NCBI RefSeq assembly: GCF_014204415.1
Contig: NZ_JACHLE010000001.1
Coordinates: forward strand, 310,001-374,000
Reading direction: 5' to 3'
DNA: 64,000 bases
DNA from: Chryseobacterium defluvii
Lineage (GTDB): Bacteria > Bacteroidota > Bacteroidia > Flavobacteriales > Weeksellaceae
In this document: positions 1 through 9,295 of the stretch, piece by piece
Layout: each line of letters begins with the position of its first letter
How positions within the stretch are numbered: the stretch's first letter is position 1
The notes under the pieces: model-generated
Told to the model about the DNA's origin: nothing
Database searches by the model: none
Seen by the model: the letters and a program-made list of their open reading frames with translations, nothing else
Position numbers and translations under genes: made by a program

Positions 1-1
1 T

Positions 2-1120
2 GATGAATTGGATAAATACCACAGAGGGCAGTATTTTGACATTGATGTGGCCGGCAGAACCAATCTTGAGAGGTTGTTGAGGTATGGCCAAAGCTTTCAG
101 GAAAGTAAAAATGAAGTGGAAAATTCTCTTTTTGCAGATTTTGCAGAAGAGATCCAAATTGAGCAGCCTAAACTGGCTCCTTGTCCGGAATGGCCGAACA
201 TGCATAAATTAAACAAGGAGAAGGAGATTATAGGATTCTACCTTTCTGCGCATCCTCTGGATGAATTCAGGTACCAGTTTCAGTTTATGCAGGGCCAGCT
301 TTCCAAAAAAACAGTACTGGAGAAAGAAGAAGGAGAAAAAATAGTAGTGGATGAAGCTCCGATCCTTGAAAGAGATTCTCAGGACGAAACAGCAGATATA
401 GCAGAAATAGCTTCTGATGAACTATTGACCGGAGAAGAAGAAATAATAGAAGAAGTTACTAAAAAAGCAGAACCTAAAGGAAATTTTGGATTTTTAAACC
501 TTGATGAGGTGGATGCTTATAAAGAACAGGCCTTTTCAAATAAACCTCCGGAATTGTTTGAAGAAAAAAAGAAGGACTGGAAACAGATCCAGAAAGAAAG
601 AGAAAATGGAGGCGGAGGCAAAGAATTTACTGTTGCAGGCCTCATTACGGAATATAGGGTGCAGGATGGTTTCAAAAGTGGTGAGAAGGTGGCTTTTCTT
701 ACTTTGGAAGATTATACCGGTTCCTATTCTTTCCGGTTAGGGGACAGAGATTATATGCGGTTGAAAGAAAAGCTCGAAGTGCAGCGTTTTGTAGTTTTAA
801 AAATAAAATTTGCACAGGTGAAAGATGGGCGCGTTTTCGTTAATGTAAATGAAGTCATTGAACTTAAGGAAGCTTTTGAAAGATTTGCAAAAAGCATCTC
901 TCTGGTGATGGATGTAATGGATTTCAGGAAGGAAGATCTGGAGTTTTTCAGGGAAGTGCTTGAAAGGAATAAAGGAGATCAGAAGTTTAAATTTTATCTT
1001 AAAAATATAGAAGACGACTCCCATATAGAGCTGCAGTCGATGAAATATTCAGTTGACCTGAACGGGGATCTGATCAAAGAGATCCAATTGCTGAATAAAT
1101 ATGAATTTTATTTAAATTAA
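2..1120 (+). CDS. dnaE: DNA polymerase III subunit alpha, C-terminal part (5' truncated by window)
   Basis: This is the 3' end of the replicative polymerase catalytic subunit; the frame is open from base 2 and the gene starts upstream of the window. About residues 60-95 of the visible part carry the DnaE segment with the GFYLSAHPLDEF motif that follows the helix-hairpin-helix region. A Glu/Lys-rich linker follows, and then an OB-fold-like domain from about FTVAGLITEYR, which in DnaE binds single-stranded DNA. The last residues match a complete C-terminus. The acidic linker (about residues 105-200) separates two conserved blocks and is probably flexible. A hairpin terminator lies 26 bases after the stop, so this is the end of its transcript. 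The family call is firm; polymerase and PHP domains are outside the window. Confidence 0.93.
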   Translation, partial: DELDKYHRGQYFDIDVAGRTNLERLLRYGQSFQESKNEVENSLFADFAEEIQIEQPKLAPCPEWPNMHKLNKEKEIIGFYLSAHPLDEFRYQFQFMQGQLSKKTVLEKEEGEKIVVDEAPILERDSQDETADIAEIASDELLTGEEEIIEEVTKKAEPKGNFGFLNLDEVDAYKEQAFSNKPPELFEEKKKDWKQIQKERENGGGGKEFTVAGLITEYRVQDGFKSGEKVAFLTLEDYTGSYSFRLGDRDYMRLKEKLEVQRFVVLKIKFAQVKDGRVFVNVNEVIELKEAFERFAKSISLVMDVMDFRKEDLEFFREVLERNKGDQKFKFYLKNIEDDSHIELQSMKYSVDLNGDLIKEIQLLNKYEFYLN

Positions 1121-1145
1121 TGTATATATTAATTACGATGTAAGA

Positions 1146-1169
1146 GCAGTCAGGAAGACTGCTTTTTTT
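1146..1169 (+). terminator. Rho-independent terminator after dnaE
   Basis: A 6-bp stem (GCAGTC at 1146-1151 with GACTGC at 1157-1162) and a 5-base loop are followed directly by a run of seven T. Confidence 0.85.
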
Positions 1170-1430
1170 ATGCATATAAGTTTTTTACTGGCTGCCGGAA
1201 ATTGGAGTTATTTTGTTAATCTTGTGGTTTTTAGGCTGTTTATAGATAATCTGAATATCATTTATAGATGGGTTGGATATTATTAACTTTTTATTCCATT
1301 GAAAATATATTTGGTTTATCCTTAATTAAAATCATTATAAATTAAACATTATTGAATTAAATTTTAAATTTGATGTTACGCATATAATTTATTTTGTATT
1401 TTTAAGGCCTTGAAATTTAATTGACTAAGC
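1170..1430 (+). other. A+T-rich intergenic space before a T9SS cargo gene
   Basis: No open frame of useful length is seen here. The space is very A+T-rich and should hold the promoter of the downstream secreted-protein gene. I see no full TAnnTTTG match; the closest is the TTATTTTG stretch near 1390-1397. Confidence 0.5.
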
Positions 1431-4400
1431 ATGAAAAAACTACATTTACTCTTTCTGCTTTTGATGAGTTTGGTTACTTATCAATCGTATTTTGGGCAAA
1501 CTTTTACGTTAGGTACCTGTTCCACTCACGTGGACTCCTTTTCGTATGGTACACCATTGAGAAGCAGTACTACTGCAAATGACAAAAGCAGGGCTTCTTA
1601 TATTATTCCCGCATCACAGCTGCTTGCTATTGCGGACGGTACTATCACTTCAACTTATTTCTACAGGTATACCCCTACGGGTACTCTGAATGCGGGGACG
1701 ACCCTGAAGATTTACCTGAAAAATACTTCTGCAGTAGATTATCCAACTGCGCCAAGCTGGGCAACTGAAATTGGAACCGCTACATTGGTATATAGTGGCG
1801 ACCCGCAGGCGGCTGTAGGAAGCACAGCAGGGTATAAGCAATTTGTACATTCAACGAATTTTGTATATACCTCAGGAAGTAATTTAGCAGTTTTTGTGGA
1901 ATATGTACAAACTACCGCACAGGCTTCCAGTATCTATTGGACGTATGATTATACTGGTCCTTGTGTTAATACTTCTAATAATAATATCGGTAGATATGAA
2001 GCTACAACCGGAGCTTTTACCGGAAACCTTCCGACAGCAAATTACAGAAGGCCATTTACTGGTTTTGATGTAACAATGCCGCCCGCTACTACAGCGCCCG
2101 CGTGTACTACAGTTAGTTCGCCTGCAAATGCTGCAACGGGTGTTTCTCTTACTCCGTCTGTTTCCTGGGCTGGAGTTTATGGGGCAAACGGGGCTTCCAG
2201 TTATTTAATTAATCTTGGGACAACGCCTGGTGGAACAGATATACTGAATGGATACAATGCCGGAAACACAACTTCTTACAGTATTCCTGCGGGAACTTTA
2301 CAGTATAGCACCACTTACTATTTAACAGTAATCCCTACAAATAATATAGGTCCTGCAACAGGTTGTACGGAAACTTCATTTACTACTTTATCCGTACCTT
2401 GTCCTTCTTTTGGGTCTCCGGCCAATAATGCAACGGGGGCTTCTCTTCAGCCTACTATAAACTGGACTGCCGTGGCAAGTGCATCGGGGTACAGATTGAC
2501 TGTAGGTACTGCTCCAGGGGGTAGTGATATATTACCCAATATAGATCTTGGAAATGTTACTTCTTACACATTTGCTGCTCCTTTGAGTCCTTCTACTCAA
2601 TATTTTTATACTTTAGTAGCTTATCAGGGGGCTAATGCATCAACCGGGTGTACAGAAAGAAACTTTACTACCGGTACGGCTACTCCGCCAGCCAATGATA
2701 ATTGTTCGGGGGCAGTTGCATTAACTGTAAATGCGGATCTGGCCTGTGGGGTTGTTACTCCGGGCAATACTTTGGGTGCTACTTTATCTATGGCAGCAGC
2801 TCCTTGTAATGGAAACCCTGATGATGATGTTTGGTTCTCATTTACTGCAACCAGCACGGCTCATATGGTTAGCTTATTAAATGTTGTTGCTACCGGTACA
2901 GGCACATCTACGGATATGTATTTCCAAGTATTAAGCGGAACCTGCGGATCAATGACCAGTGTACTGTGCAGTGATCCTAACAGTGCTATGGTTAGTGGTT
3001 TGGTTCCGGGAACCGTATACTATGTAAGAGTTTACAATTATGGTTCGGCAGGAGCTAATAATAGTTTTAATATCTGTATAGGAACGCCGCCTCCGGCTCC
3101 TGCAAATGATAACTGCGCGAATGCAGTAGTTCTTACTCCAAGTGTTAACGGAACCTGTGCAGGAACTGTTTCCGGAACAACTTATTATGCTACCAATTCG
3201 GGGGTTGCCATATCTCCTTGTACAGGAACGGCAGATGATGATGTTTGGTATTCTTTTGTTGCAACCGGTACTTCGCATATCGTAACGGTTTCTAACGTAG
3301 TTTCCGTGGGAACTACATCTGATACTTCATTGTATCTTCAGGTACTTACCGGTGCTTGCGGATCTTTAACGAATGTTATCTGTGATACTTCGTATGCTTC
3401 ACCTACGGGGCTTACCGGATTGACAGTCGGACAAACTTATTATGTGAGAGTATATAATTCCAATACAGGTACAGCTTATGCCAATACGTTTAATATTTGT
3501 ATAACTACGCCTGTTGTTCCTGCCAATGATGATTGTTCGAACGCTGTTGTCCTTACTCCGAGTGCTACTGCAACTTGTGCGGGTGTTGTATCCGGAACTA
3601 CTTTGGGGTCTTCGGCTTCATCGGATGCACTTACACCATGTAGTGGAACGGCGGAGGATGATGTGTGGTATTCTTTTGTTGCAACCAGCACTAATCATAC
3701 CGTTACTCTGTCTAATGTTGTTTCTACAGGGATTACATCCAGTACTTCATTATATCTTCAGGTTCTTTCCGGTGCTTGCGGGTCTTTAACAAATGTTATT
3801 TGTGATACAACTTATGCGACTCCGACTTTGCTGGCAGGCTTAACGGTAGGGCAGACTTATTATGTAAGAGTATATAATTCGAATTCAGGAGGATCTTTAA
3901 CCTATTCAAATTCATTTGATATCTGTGTTACCACTACGCCACCTCCACCTGCCAATGATGAATGTGCTAATGCGGTTTCATTAACGCCGAGCAGTACGGG
4001 GATGTGTAGCTCACCGGTATCAGGTTCTACAGTAAGTGCTACAGCCAGTACGGGGACAGCGCCAACTTGTAGTGCAACAGGTATTAATGATGATGTTTGG
4101 TATACATTTGTGGCGACTGCTACGACTCATATGGTAAATGTAAATTATAGTGATAATGCAACTGCTACACAGGTTTATTCCGGATCTTGCGGAAGTCTGA
4201 CAGCTATTGCATGCTATACCGGAGCCTATGGAAATTCAAATATACTACTGGAGAGCTTAACTGTCGGGCAGGCTTATTATGTGAGGGTATTTTCATCCAG
4301 CAATACAGCTGATTTATTCTCAAATTTCCAGATTTGTATTACTTCACCGGCTGCTGTGGCTAATGATACCTGCGATACGGCTGCTGCTATTTCCTGTGGA

Positions 4401-5039
4401 GGTACAGTTGAAGGGAATAATGCTCTTGCAACAAATGAAACATTACCATCTTCATCTTGTGGAGGTACAGGTACTACTGCAAGTTATAAAGGAGTTTGGT
4501 ACACAATAACAGCTACTGCTAATGGACCAATTACGATCAATGGATGTGGAAGTCAGTTTGATGCTTACCTGAGAGTCTATACGGGAAGTTGTGCAGGTCT
4601 TACATGTTTAGGCAATACTTCGGGAGTGGGGTATGCAGATTCCGGCTGTCCGGGTGCTAATCTTAATAACTCTCCTACGCTGACATTTACCGCGACTGCC
4701 GGTACAACATACTATGTATTGTTGTCCAGTTATTCTGCGGCACAATTCGGTAAGTATGTTATTTCTGTTACGCAGGATTGTTCAACAATGGGTACAGCAG
4801 AAGTTAGTCGTAAGGATAATGTTAAGGCTTATCCAAACCCATTCACTGATACTTTGAATATTTCTGATATCAGTAATGTGAAATCTGTTGCAATTATTGA
4901 TACAGCGGGAAGATTGGTGAAAACTATTGATAAACCTTCATCAGCTCTTCACCTTGGAGAATTGAAATCAGGAATGTACCTGGTAGCTCTTTATATGAAA
5001 GATGGTTCTAAACAGACCATTAAAGTAATTAAAAAGTAA
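1431..5039 (+). CDS. Large secreted repeat protein with T9SS type A sorting domain
   Basis: A 1202-residue exported surface or secreted protein. Residues 1-23 form a Sec signal peptide ending near YFGQ. Two fibronectin-III-like units follow (about 222-320 and 322-413). Five repeats of about 140 residues then begin with PANDNC-type motifs near residues 420, 556, 697, 840 and 977; each contains a conserved DDVWYSF block and a YYVRVYN strand. From about 1122 the C-terminus is a T9SS type A sorting domain (YPNPFTD, GRLVKTI, GELKSGMYLV, KVIKK). The protein is inferred to be a beta-rich adhesin or binding protein exported by T9SS; no catalytic motif is visible. The gene stands alone, with its own terminator, and is the first of three neighbouring genes with nearly the same sorting domain. 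Confidence 0.85.
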   Translation: MKKLHLLFLLLMSLVTYQSYFGQTFTLGTCSTHVDSFSYGTPLRSSTTANDKSRASYIIPASQLLAIADGTITSTYFYRYTPTGTLNAGTTLKIYLKNTSAVDYPTAPSWATEIGTATLVYSGDPQAAVGSTAGYKQFVHSTNFVYTSGSNLAVFVEYVQTTAQASSIYWTYDYTGPCVNTSNNNIGRYEATTGAFTGNLPTANYRRPFTGFDVTMPPATTAPACTTVSSPANAATGVSLTPSVSWAGVYGANGASSYLINLGTTPGGTDILNGYNAGNTTSYSIPAGTLQYSTTYYLTVIPTNNIGPATGCTETSFTTLSVPCPSFGSPANNATGASLQPTINWTAVASASGYRLTVGTAPGGSDILPNIDLGNVTSYTFAAPLSPSTQYFYTLVAYQGANASTGCTERNFTTGTATPPANDNCSGAVALTVNADLACGVVTPGNTLGATLSMAAAPCNGNPDDDVWFSFTATSTAHMVSLLNVVATGTGTSTDMYFQVLSGTCGSMTSVLCSDPNSAMVSGLVPGTVYYVRVYNYGSAGANNSFNICIGTPPPAPANDNCANAVVLTPSVNGTCAGTVSGTTYYATNSGVAISPCTGTADDDVWYSFVATGTSHIVTVSNVVSVGTTSDTSLYLQVLTGACGSLTNVICDTSYASPTGLTGLTVGQTYYVRVYNSNTGTAYANTFNICITTPVVPANDDCSNAVVLTPSATATCAGVVSGTTLGSSASSDALTPCSGTAEDDVWYSFVATSTNHTVTLSNVVSTGITSSTSLYLQVLSGACGSLTNVICDTTYATPTLLAGLTVGQTYYVRVYNSNSGGSLTYSNSFDICVTTTPPPPANDECANAVSLTPSSTGMCSSPVSGSTVSATASTGTAPTCSATGINDDVWYTFVATATTHMVNVNYSDNATATQVYSGSCGSLTAIACYTGAYGNSNILLESLTVGQAYYVRVFSSSNTADLFSNFQICITSPAAVANDTCDTAAAISCGGTVEGNNALATNETLPSSSCGGTGTTASYKGVWYTITATANGPITINGCGSQFDAYLRVYTGSCAGLTCLGNTSGVGYADSGCPGANLNNSPTLTFTATAGTTYYVLLSSYSAAQFGKYVISVTQDCSTMGTAEVSRKDNVKAYPNPFTDTLNISDISNVKSVAIIDTAGRLVKTIDKPSSALHLGELKSGMYLVALYMKDGSKQTIKVIKK

Positions 5040-5063
5040 TTTAAATACATATTGAATAAGTGG

Positions 5064-5090
5064 ATAGCGGCTAAATTGGCCGCTATTTTT
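5064..5090 (+). terminator. Rho-independent terminator
   Basis: Perfect 8-bp stem (ATAGCGGC at 5064-5071, GCCGCTAT at 5079-5086), a 7-base loop and a T run. It closes the 1202-residue cargo gene. Confidence 0.9.
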
Positions 5091-5366
5091 TATAAAAAAG
5101 ATTGAAAGTTTTTTTATGTTAAATTATTGAATTTCCCATGTAGGGATTGAGAAGATTAATGATGAGTGTTTTATTAAATAGCTGTAAATCATTTTTTTAC
5201 AATAAATCATTAAATTATGAATAAAGTGTTAAAATTAAATGATTGTTTGACTTTGAATAAAAAATCAAATTATTTTTTCTTTTAATTTCAATAAATTATG
5301 ATAATTTTTGAGTTTAATTGAAAAAATATACCTACCTTTAGTTCGCTAATTTTTAATTTATAACAG
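5091..5366 (+). other. A+T-rich intergenic space with candidate promoter
   Basis: No gene is seen. A TTG at 5308-5310 and a TACCTTTA at 5333-5340, 22 bases apart, resemble the Bacteroidota -33/-7 pair and would start transcription shortly before the ATG at 5367. Confidence 0.45.
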
Positions 5367-7268
5367 ATGAGAAAACTATTATTTTTTATCTTGGGATTGC
5401 CGGCATTAAGCTTTGGGCAATGGACGGAAAACTTTGATGCTGGTACGACGATGCCGGCGGGTTGGGCTGTAATCAATAACGGAGGAGCTAATGGTTGGGT
5501 ATTCGGAACTCCGGGTACCGGGACTGCGCAATCAGGGACTAATGTTGCATCTCTTACGTATAATGCGACGGCTCACGATGATTATTTGATCACGAAAGCT
5601 ATTACTGTAACTGCGGGAGTGAGTGACAGAATTTCTTTTTATGTAAAATCAAGAAGTGCTTCTTTCCTTGAAAACTATGAGGTGTTGCTTTCTACAACGG
5701 ATCAGACTGCAGGAGCTTTCACCACAGTGCTTCAGGCTTCTCAGGATGCACCAACGGCTTGGACGCAGAATACCTTTGATTTGTCGGCTTATGTAGGGCA
5801 AACGGTGTATGTTGCTATCCATGCAACGGATACTGATCAATGGCAATTGTATGCAGATACATTTGTAGTAGATTCAGTTCCAACTACACCTCCATCATGT
5901 ACTACTATTACTTCGCCGACAAACGGAGCTACAGGAGTGAATCCGGATGGAATTCTAAATTGGACTATGATTCCTGCAGCAACTGGTTATAAAGTTAGAG
6001 TAGGAACTACCCCTGGAGGAACTGACATTGTAAATAATACTGATGCTGGTAATGTGCTTACTTATAATATCACAGGTAATCTTAATACAAATACCCTGTA
6101 TTATGCTACCATTATACCGTATAATGGTATTGGTGATGCAACAGGATGTTCTGAGATTTCCTTTACAACAGTTGCTGCACCGGCAAATGATGACTGTGCA
6201 GGTGCGGTTTCTCTAACTGTAAATTCTGATCTTGCCTGTGGTACTGTAACAGCTGGAAATACTTTGGGTGCATCTGCATCTGCAGATGTTTTAGCGCCAT
6301 GTACAGGAACTGCAGACGATGATGTTTGGTATAGCTTCACGGCTACAGGTACTACACATCAGATCTCGCTTACTAACCTGGTTTCAACAGGTACTACAAC
6401 GGCTTCTTCTATCTACTTCCAGGTATTATCAGGAGCATGTGGAGCATTAACGAATGTAAACTGTTCAACAACTGCAACCAAAACAATAACAGGTCTTACA
6501 GCGGGGCAAACTTATTATGTAAGAGTTTATACATCTTCAGGTGCAGGGTATAATATGAGCTTCAATATCTGTGTAGGAACTCCGCCACCGCCACCTGCAA
6601 ATGATAATTGTGCAAGCCCGATTGCATTAACTGTGGGTACAGACTTTGCTTCAGGAGCTATTACAACGACCAATGTGAGTGCAACTAGTGATGGAACACC
6701 TGAGTCATGTCAGACAAGTTCTAATAATAATGTTTGGTATTCAGTAGTGGTGCCTTCATCCGGAATGCTTACCATAGAAACTAAAGCAGCAACAGGATCT
6801 GCATATACAGACTCGGTTATTAATGTATTCTCTGGTTCTTGTGGTGCTTTAACAGGTGTTGGATGCGATGATGATAATGGAGATGGTAATTTTTCTTTAC
6901 TTTCTTTAACAGGACAAACGCCCGGAACTGTATTATTGATCAGTGTTTGGAGATGGAGTAATGCTTCTGTATTCGATGGCGAATTCCAGCTTTCGGCTTA
7001 TGATAGCTCTACTTTAGCTACTACAGAGGTTTCAAAAACTAAGAATAGCATTCAAGCTTTCCCTAATCCGTTTAGTGAAGTATTGAATATTTCTGATATA
7101 TCCAATGTGAAGTCTATTTCTGTAATGGATGTTGCGGGAAGATTGGTGAAAACTATTGAAAAACCATCATCTACACTTCATTTAGGAGAATTGAGATCAG
7201 GAATGTATATGGTAACATTAACTATGAAAGATGGTACTATGCAGACTATCAAAACAATTAAGAAATAA
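5367..7268 (+). CDS. Secreted choice-of-anchor-J/adhesin-like protein with T9SS type A sorting domain
   Basis: A 633-residue exported protein. The signal peptide ends near SFGQ at residue 18. Residues 20-168 look like a cleaved-adhesin or choice-of-anchor-J beta-sandwich (WTENFDAG, PAGW, and a DNFVVD-like strand at the end). A fibronectin-III-like unit follows (about 171-268). Two PANDDC/PANDNC repeats begin near residues 272 and 410, related to the repeats of the gene upstream. The T9SS type A sorting domain starts near 553 (FPNPFSE, GRLVKTIEKPSS, GELRSGMYMV). No catalytic residues are recognised, so a binding or adhesion role is an inference. It is monocistronic, between two terminators, and clearly shares ancestry by duplication with its neighbours. 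Confidence 0.85.
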   Translation: MRKLLFFILGLPALSFGQWTENFDAGTTMPAGWAVINNGGANGWVFGTPGTGTAQSGTNVASLTYNATAHDDYLITKAITVTAGVSDRISFYVKSRSASFLENYEVLLSTTDQTAGAFTTVLQASQDAPTAWTQNTFDLSAYVGQTVYVAIHATDTDQWQLYADTFVVDSVPTTPPSCTTITSPTNGATGVNPDGILNWTMIPAATGYKVRVGTTPGGTDIVNNTDAGNVLTYNITGNLNTNTLYYATIIPYNGIGDATGCSEISFTTVAAPANDDCAGAVSLTVNSDLACGTVTAGNTLGASASADVLAPCTGTADDDVWYSFTATGTTHQISLTNLVSTGTTTASSIYFQVLSGACGALTNVNCSTTATKTITGLTAGQTYYVRVYTSSGAGYNMSFNICVGTPPPPPANDNCASPIALTVGTDFASGAITTTNVSATSDGTPESCQTSSNNNVWYSVVVPSSGMLTIETKAATGSAYTDSVINVFSGSCGALTGVGCDDDNGDGNFSLLSLTGQTPGTVLLISVWRWSNASVFDGEFQLSAYDSSTLATTEVSKTKNSIQAFPNPFSEVLNISDISNVKSISVMDVAGRLVKTIEKPSSTLHLGELRSGMYMVTLTMKDGTMQTIKTIKK

Positions 7269-7290
7269 AACTTAATTTATTAAATAATGA

Positions 7291-7320
7291 ATAGGGGCTA
7301 GTACTAGCCCCTATTTCTTT
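7291..7320 (+). terminator. Rho-independent terminator
   Basis: Perfect 10-bp stem (ATAGGGGCTA at 7291-7300, TAGCCCCTAT at 7305-7314) with loop GTAC, followed by a T-rich stretch. Confidence 0.88.
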
Positions 7321-7394
7321 TGTTAAATATTAGAATTTTTAGAAGGGATAGAGGTTTTTATTATTAAATTAGTGACAAATTAAAAAATATTTAC

Positions 7395-8981
7395 ATGAAA
7401 AGAATTCTATTATTAAGCTTTTTAGGAATCGGAATGAGTGCGTTTGCTCAGACGTATTGTGTTCCCGAATTTGAAAATGGGTGTGATGATGGGGATCAGA
7501 TTGACAGTTTTGAAATTCCCAGTGCAAGTTTCAGCCATTTAAATACCGGCTGTTCACTGGATGCTTATGGTGATTTTACTGCTCAGACCATTAGTATGAA
7601 TGCAGGAGTTAATTATCCTTTTACCGTTACTCATAATTATGAAGACCAGAATATCCGGATCTGGATAGATTTTAATAATGATGGGACTTTTGATGATGCG
7701 GCTCCTGAGCTTGTTGCTACCGCAAGCAGTATTACATCCGGAACAACAGTGACTACTAACGGGACAATTGCAATTCCTTCTACTGTAACCCCCGGAACCT
7801 ATAGAATGAGAGTCGGAGACCGGTATTCCAGTCAGCCGATACCTTGTAATCTGTATGGTTTTGGAGAAGCTCATGATTATACTGTCTCTATTGGTGCAGC
7901 ACCAAGCTGTGTAGCACCGGGGAATATATCATCAAGTGGAGTTACTTCAAACTCGGCAACTATTAATTGGACAGCCTCTACAAGTACTATTGGAGTTGGG
8001 TATGAATATTTTGTTTCTACTTCCATTACGGCCCCTACCACGGCTACAACGGCCACTGGAAGCGTAGGAGCATCAGCTACTTCGGTAACGTTACCTAATA
8101 ACCTCCAGTCAGCTACTACCTATTATGTATGGGTACGTTCCGTATGTACAACTGTTGAAAAAAGCCAATGGTCGCTGGAAACAACCTTTACAACAGATTG
8201 TGCTACTATTACACCTTCCTATACCAATGATTTTTCCTCATTCCCGCTTGTATGCTGGGAGCAGGTATCAGGAGGTTCTCCAACAGCTCCTCCTACAGGA
8301 ACAGACGAGTATTGGTATGAAGACGGTTTCCTTAATTCAGGGTTTGACGGTGCCGTGAAGATCAATTTATATGATACGGATCAGGTGGGGTGGTTGAAAA
8401 CAGTTCCTTTCAATTTGTCAGGAGGCGGATACCGTGTTAAATTTGATTATGGTGTGACTGAGTATGCAGATACGACACCGGCAACAATGGGGTCTGATGA
8501 CGTGATCCATTTCCTTGTTTCCAGTGACGGAGGAAATACCTGGACTGTATTGCAGACCTGGAATGCCTCTAATACTCCTTCCAATGTTTCTACGGAATAT
8601 TTATTGGATCTGACCTCATATACAGGAGCTAATACTATTTTTGCTTTTTACGGTTCAGATGGTACTGTAGATGACTCAGAAGACTACGAATTCTTTGTGG
8701 ATAACTTTGTAGTTGAACAGGCATCATTATCAACTGCTGAAGTGGCAGGGGTTAAAAACAGCATCAAAACTTATCCGAATCCATTTACGGAAGTACTGAA
8801 TATTTCTGATGTAGCCAATGTGAAATCCGTTTCCATTATGGATGTGTCAGGAAGATTGGTAAAAACTATTGAAAACCCTTCTTCTGCTTTACATTTGGGA
8901 GAACTAAGACCGGGAATGTATGTTGTGAGCTTAAATATGAGAGATGGCTCTAAGCAGGCAGTCAAAGTGATTAAAAAATAG
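7395..8981 (+). CDS. Secreted GEVED-domain protein with T9SS type A sorting domain
   Basis: A 528-residue exported protein. Signal peptide MKRILLLSFLGIGMSAFA is cut before Q19. Residues about 80-168 form a GEVED-type domain: IRIWIDFNNDG, then GTYRMRVGDR, then GFGEAHDYTV. A fibronectin-III unit covers about 172-268 and a choice-of-anchor-J-like beta-sandwich about 270-445, ending in EFFVDNFVVEQ. The T9SS type A sorting domain starts near 448 and closely matches those of the two genes upstream (GRLVKTIENPSS, GELRPGMYVV). GEVED domains are common in secreted Bacteroidota proteins and have no fixed catalytic role, so I do not assign one. It is the third member of the cargo array and has its own terminator. 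Confidence 0.85.
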   Translation: MKRILLLSFLGIGMSAFAQTYCVPEFENGCDDGDQIDSFEIPSASFSHLNTGCSLDAYGDFTAQTISMNAGVNYPFTVTHNYEDQNIRIWIDFNNDGTFDDAAPELVATASSITSGTTVTTNGTIAIPSTVTPGTYRMRVGDRYSSQPIPCNLYGFGEAHDYTVSIGAAPSCVAPGNISSSGVTSNSATINWTASTSTIGVGYEYFVSTSITAPTTATTATGSVGASATSVTLPNNLQSATTYYVWVRSVCTTVEKSQWSLETTFTTDCATITPSYTNDFSSFPLVCWEQVSGGSPTAPPTGTDEYWYEDGFLNSGFDGAVKINLYDTDQVGWLKTVPFNLSGGGYRVKFDYGVTEYADTTPATMGSDDVIHFLVSSDGGNTWTVLQTWNASNTPSNVSTEYLLDLTSYTGANTIFAFYGSDGTVDDSEDYEFFVDNFVVEQASLSTAEVAGVKNSIKTYPNPFTEVLNISDVANVKSVSIMDVSGRLVKTIENPSSALHLGELRPGMYVVSLNMRDGSKQAVKVIKK

Positions 8982-9003
8982 ATATTATAATCATATATAA
9001 TTT

Positions 9004-9041
9004 TAGTAGCAGTTAAATTTTTTAGCTGCTACTATTTTTTA
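9004..9041 (+). terminator. Rho-independent terminator
   Basis: Perfect 9-bp stem (TAGTAGCAG at 9004-9012, CTGCTACTA at 9026-9034), a 13-base A/T-rich loop and a T run. Confidence 0.85.
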
Positions 9042-9094
9042 AGCGTATATCGTAATTGCCCAAATTAGAGAAGGAGGTCTGCGTCCCTTGCTTT

Positions 9095-9253
9095 TTATTT
9101 ATTAGGTACAGGCTGTATATCACCTGTATTCATACTACTGAATACCGCCGGGAAGAAGGTCACCAGTATAAAATAGATGATTACCATTAAAACAACCAGG
9201 GCAAATAGTATAATGACTAAACTGTTGGGTTTGTTTTTCTTTTTTGGTTCCAT
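9095..9253 (-). CDS. 52-residue single-pass membrane peptide
   Basis: A small gene read from ATG at 9253 to TAA at 9095. The product starts MEPKKKNKPNSLVIILF: a Lys-rich cytoplasmic head, one hydrophobic helix of about 22 residues (about 12-33), and a short polar tail ending NTGDIQPVPNK. It lies 42 bases downstream of the K+ channel gene on the same strand with no terminator between, so the two are probably co-transcribed. The basic-head/hydrophobic-helix pattern and complete frame make it a credible gene, but I do not recognise the family. It could be an auxiliary subunit of the channel or an unrelated membrane peptide; that is only inference. Confidence 0.6.
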   Translation of the reverse strand: MEPKKKNKPNSLVIILFALVVLMVIIYFILVTFFPAVFSSMNTGDIQPVPNK

Positions 9254-9295
9254 GATATTGCGTGTTTGGTTAATAGATCAGTTTAATAAATAATA

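Noticed and set aside
2624-3691. Open frames of 70-110 codons on the minus strand within the T9SS repeat gene.
   Set aside because: They mirror the coding repeats of the plus-strand gene and have no independent start signals or domains.
9071-9078. A strong Shine-Dalgarno-like AAGGAGGT on the plus strand.
   Set aside because: The following TTG opens only five codons, and the real small gene here is on the minus strand. Genes in this window do not use such sites.
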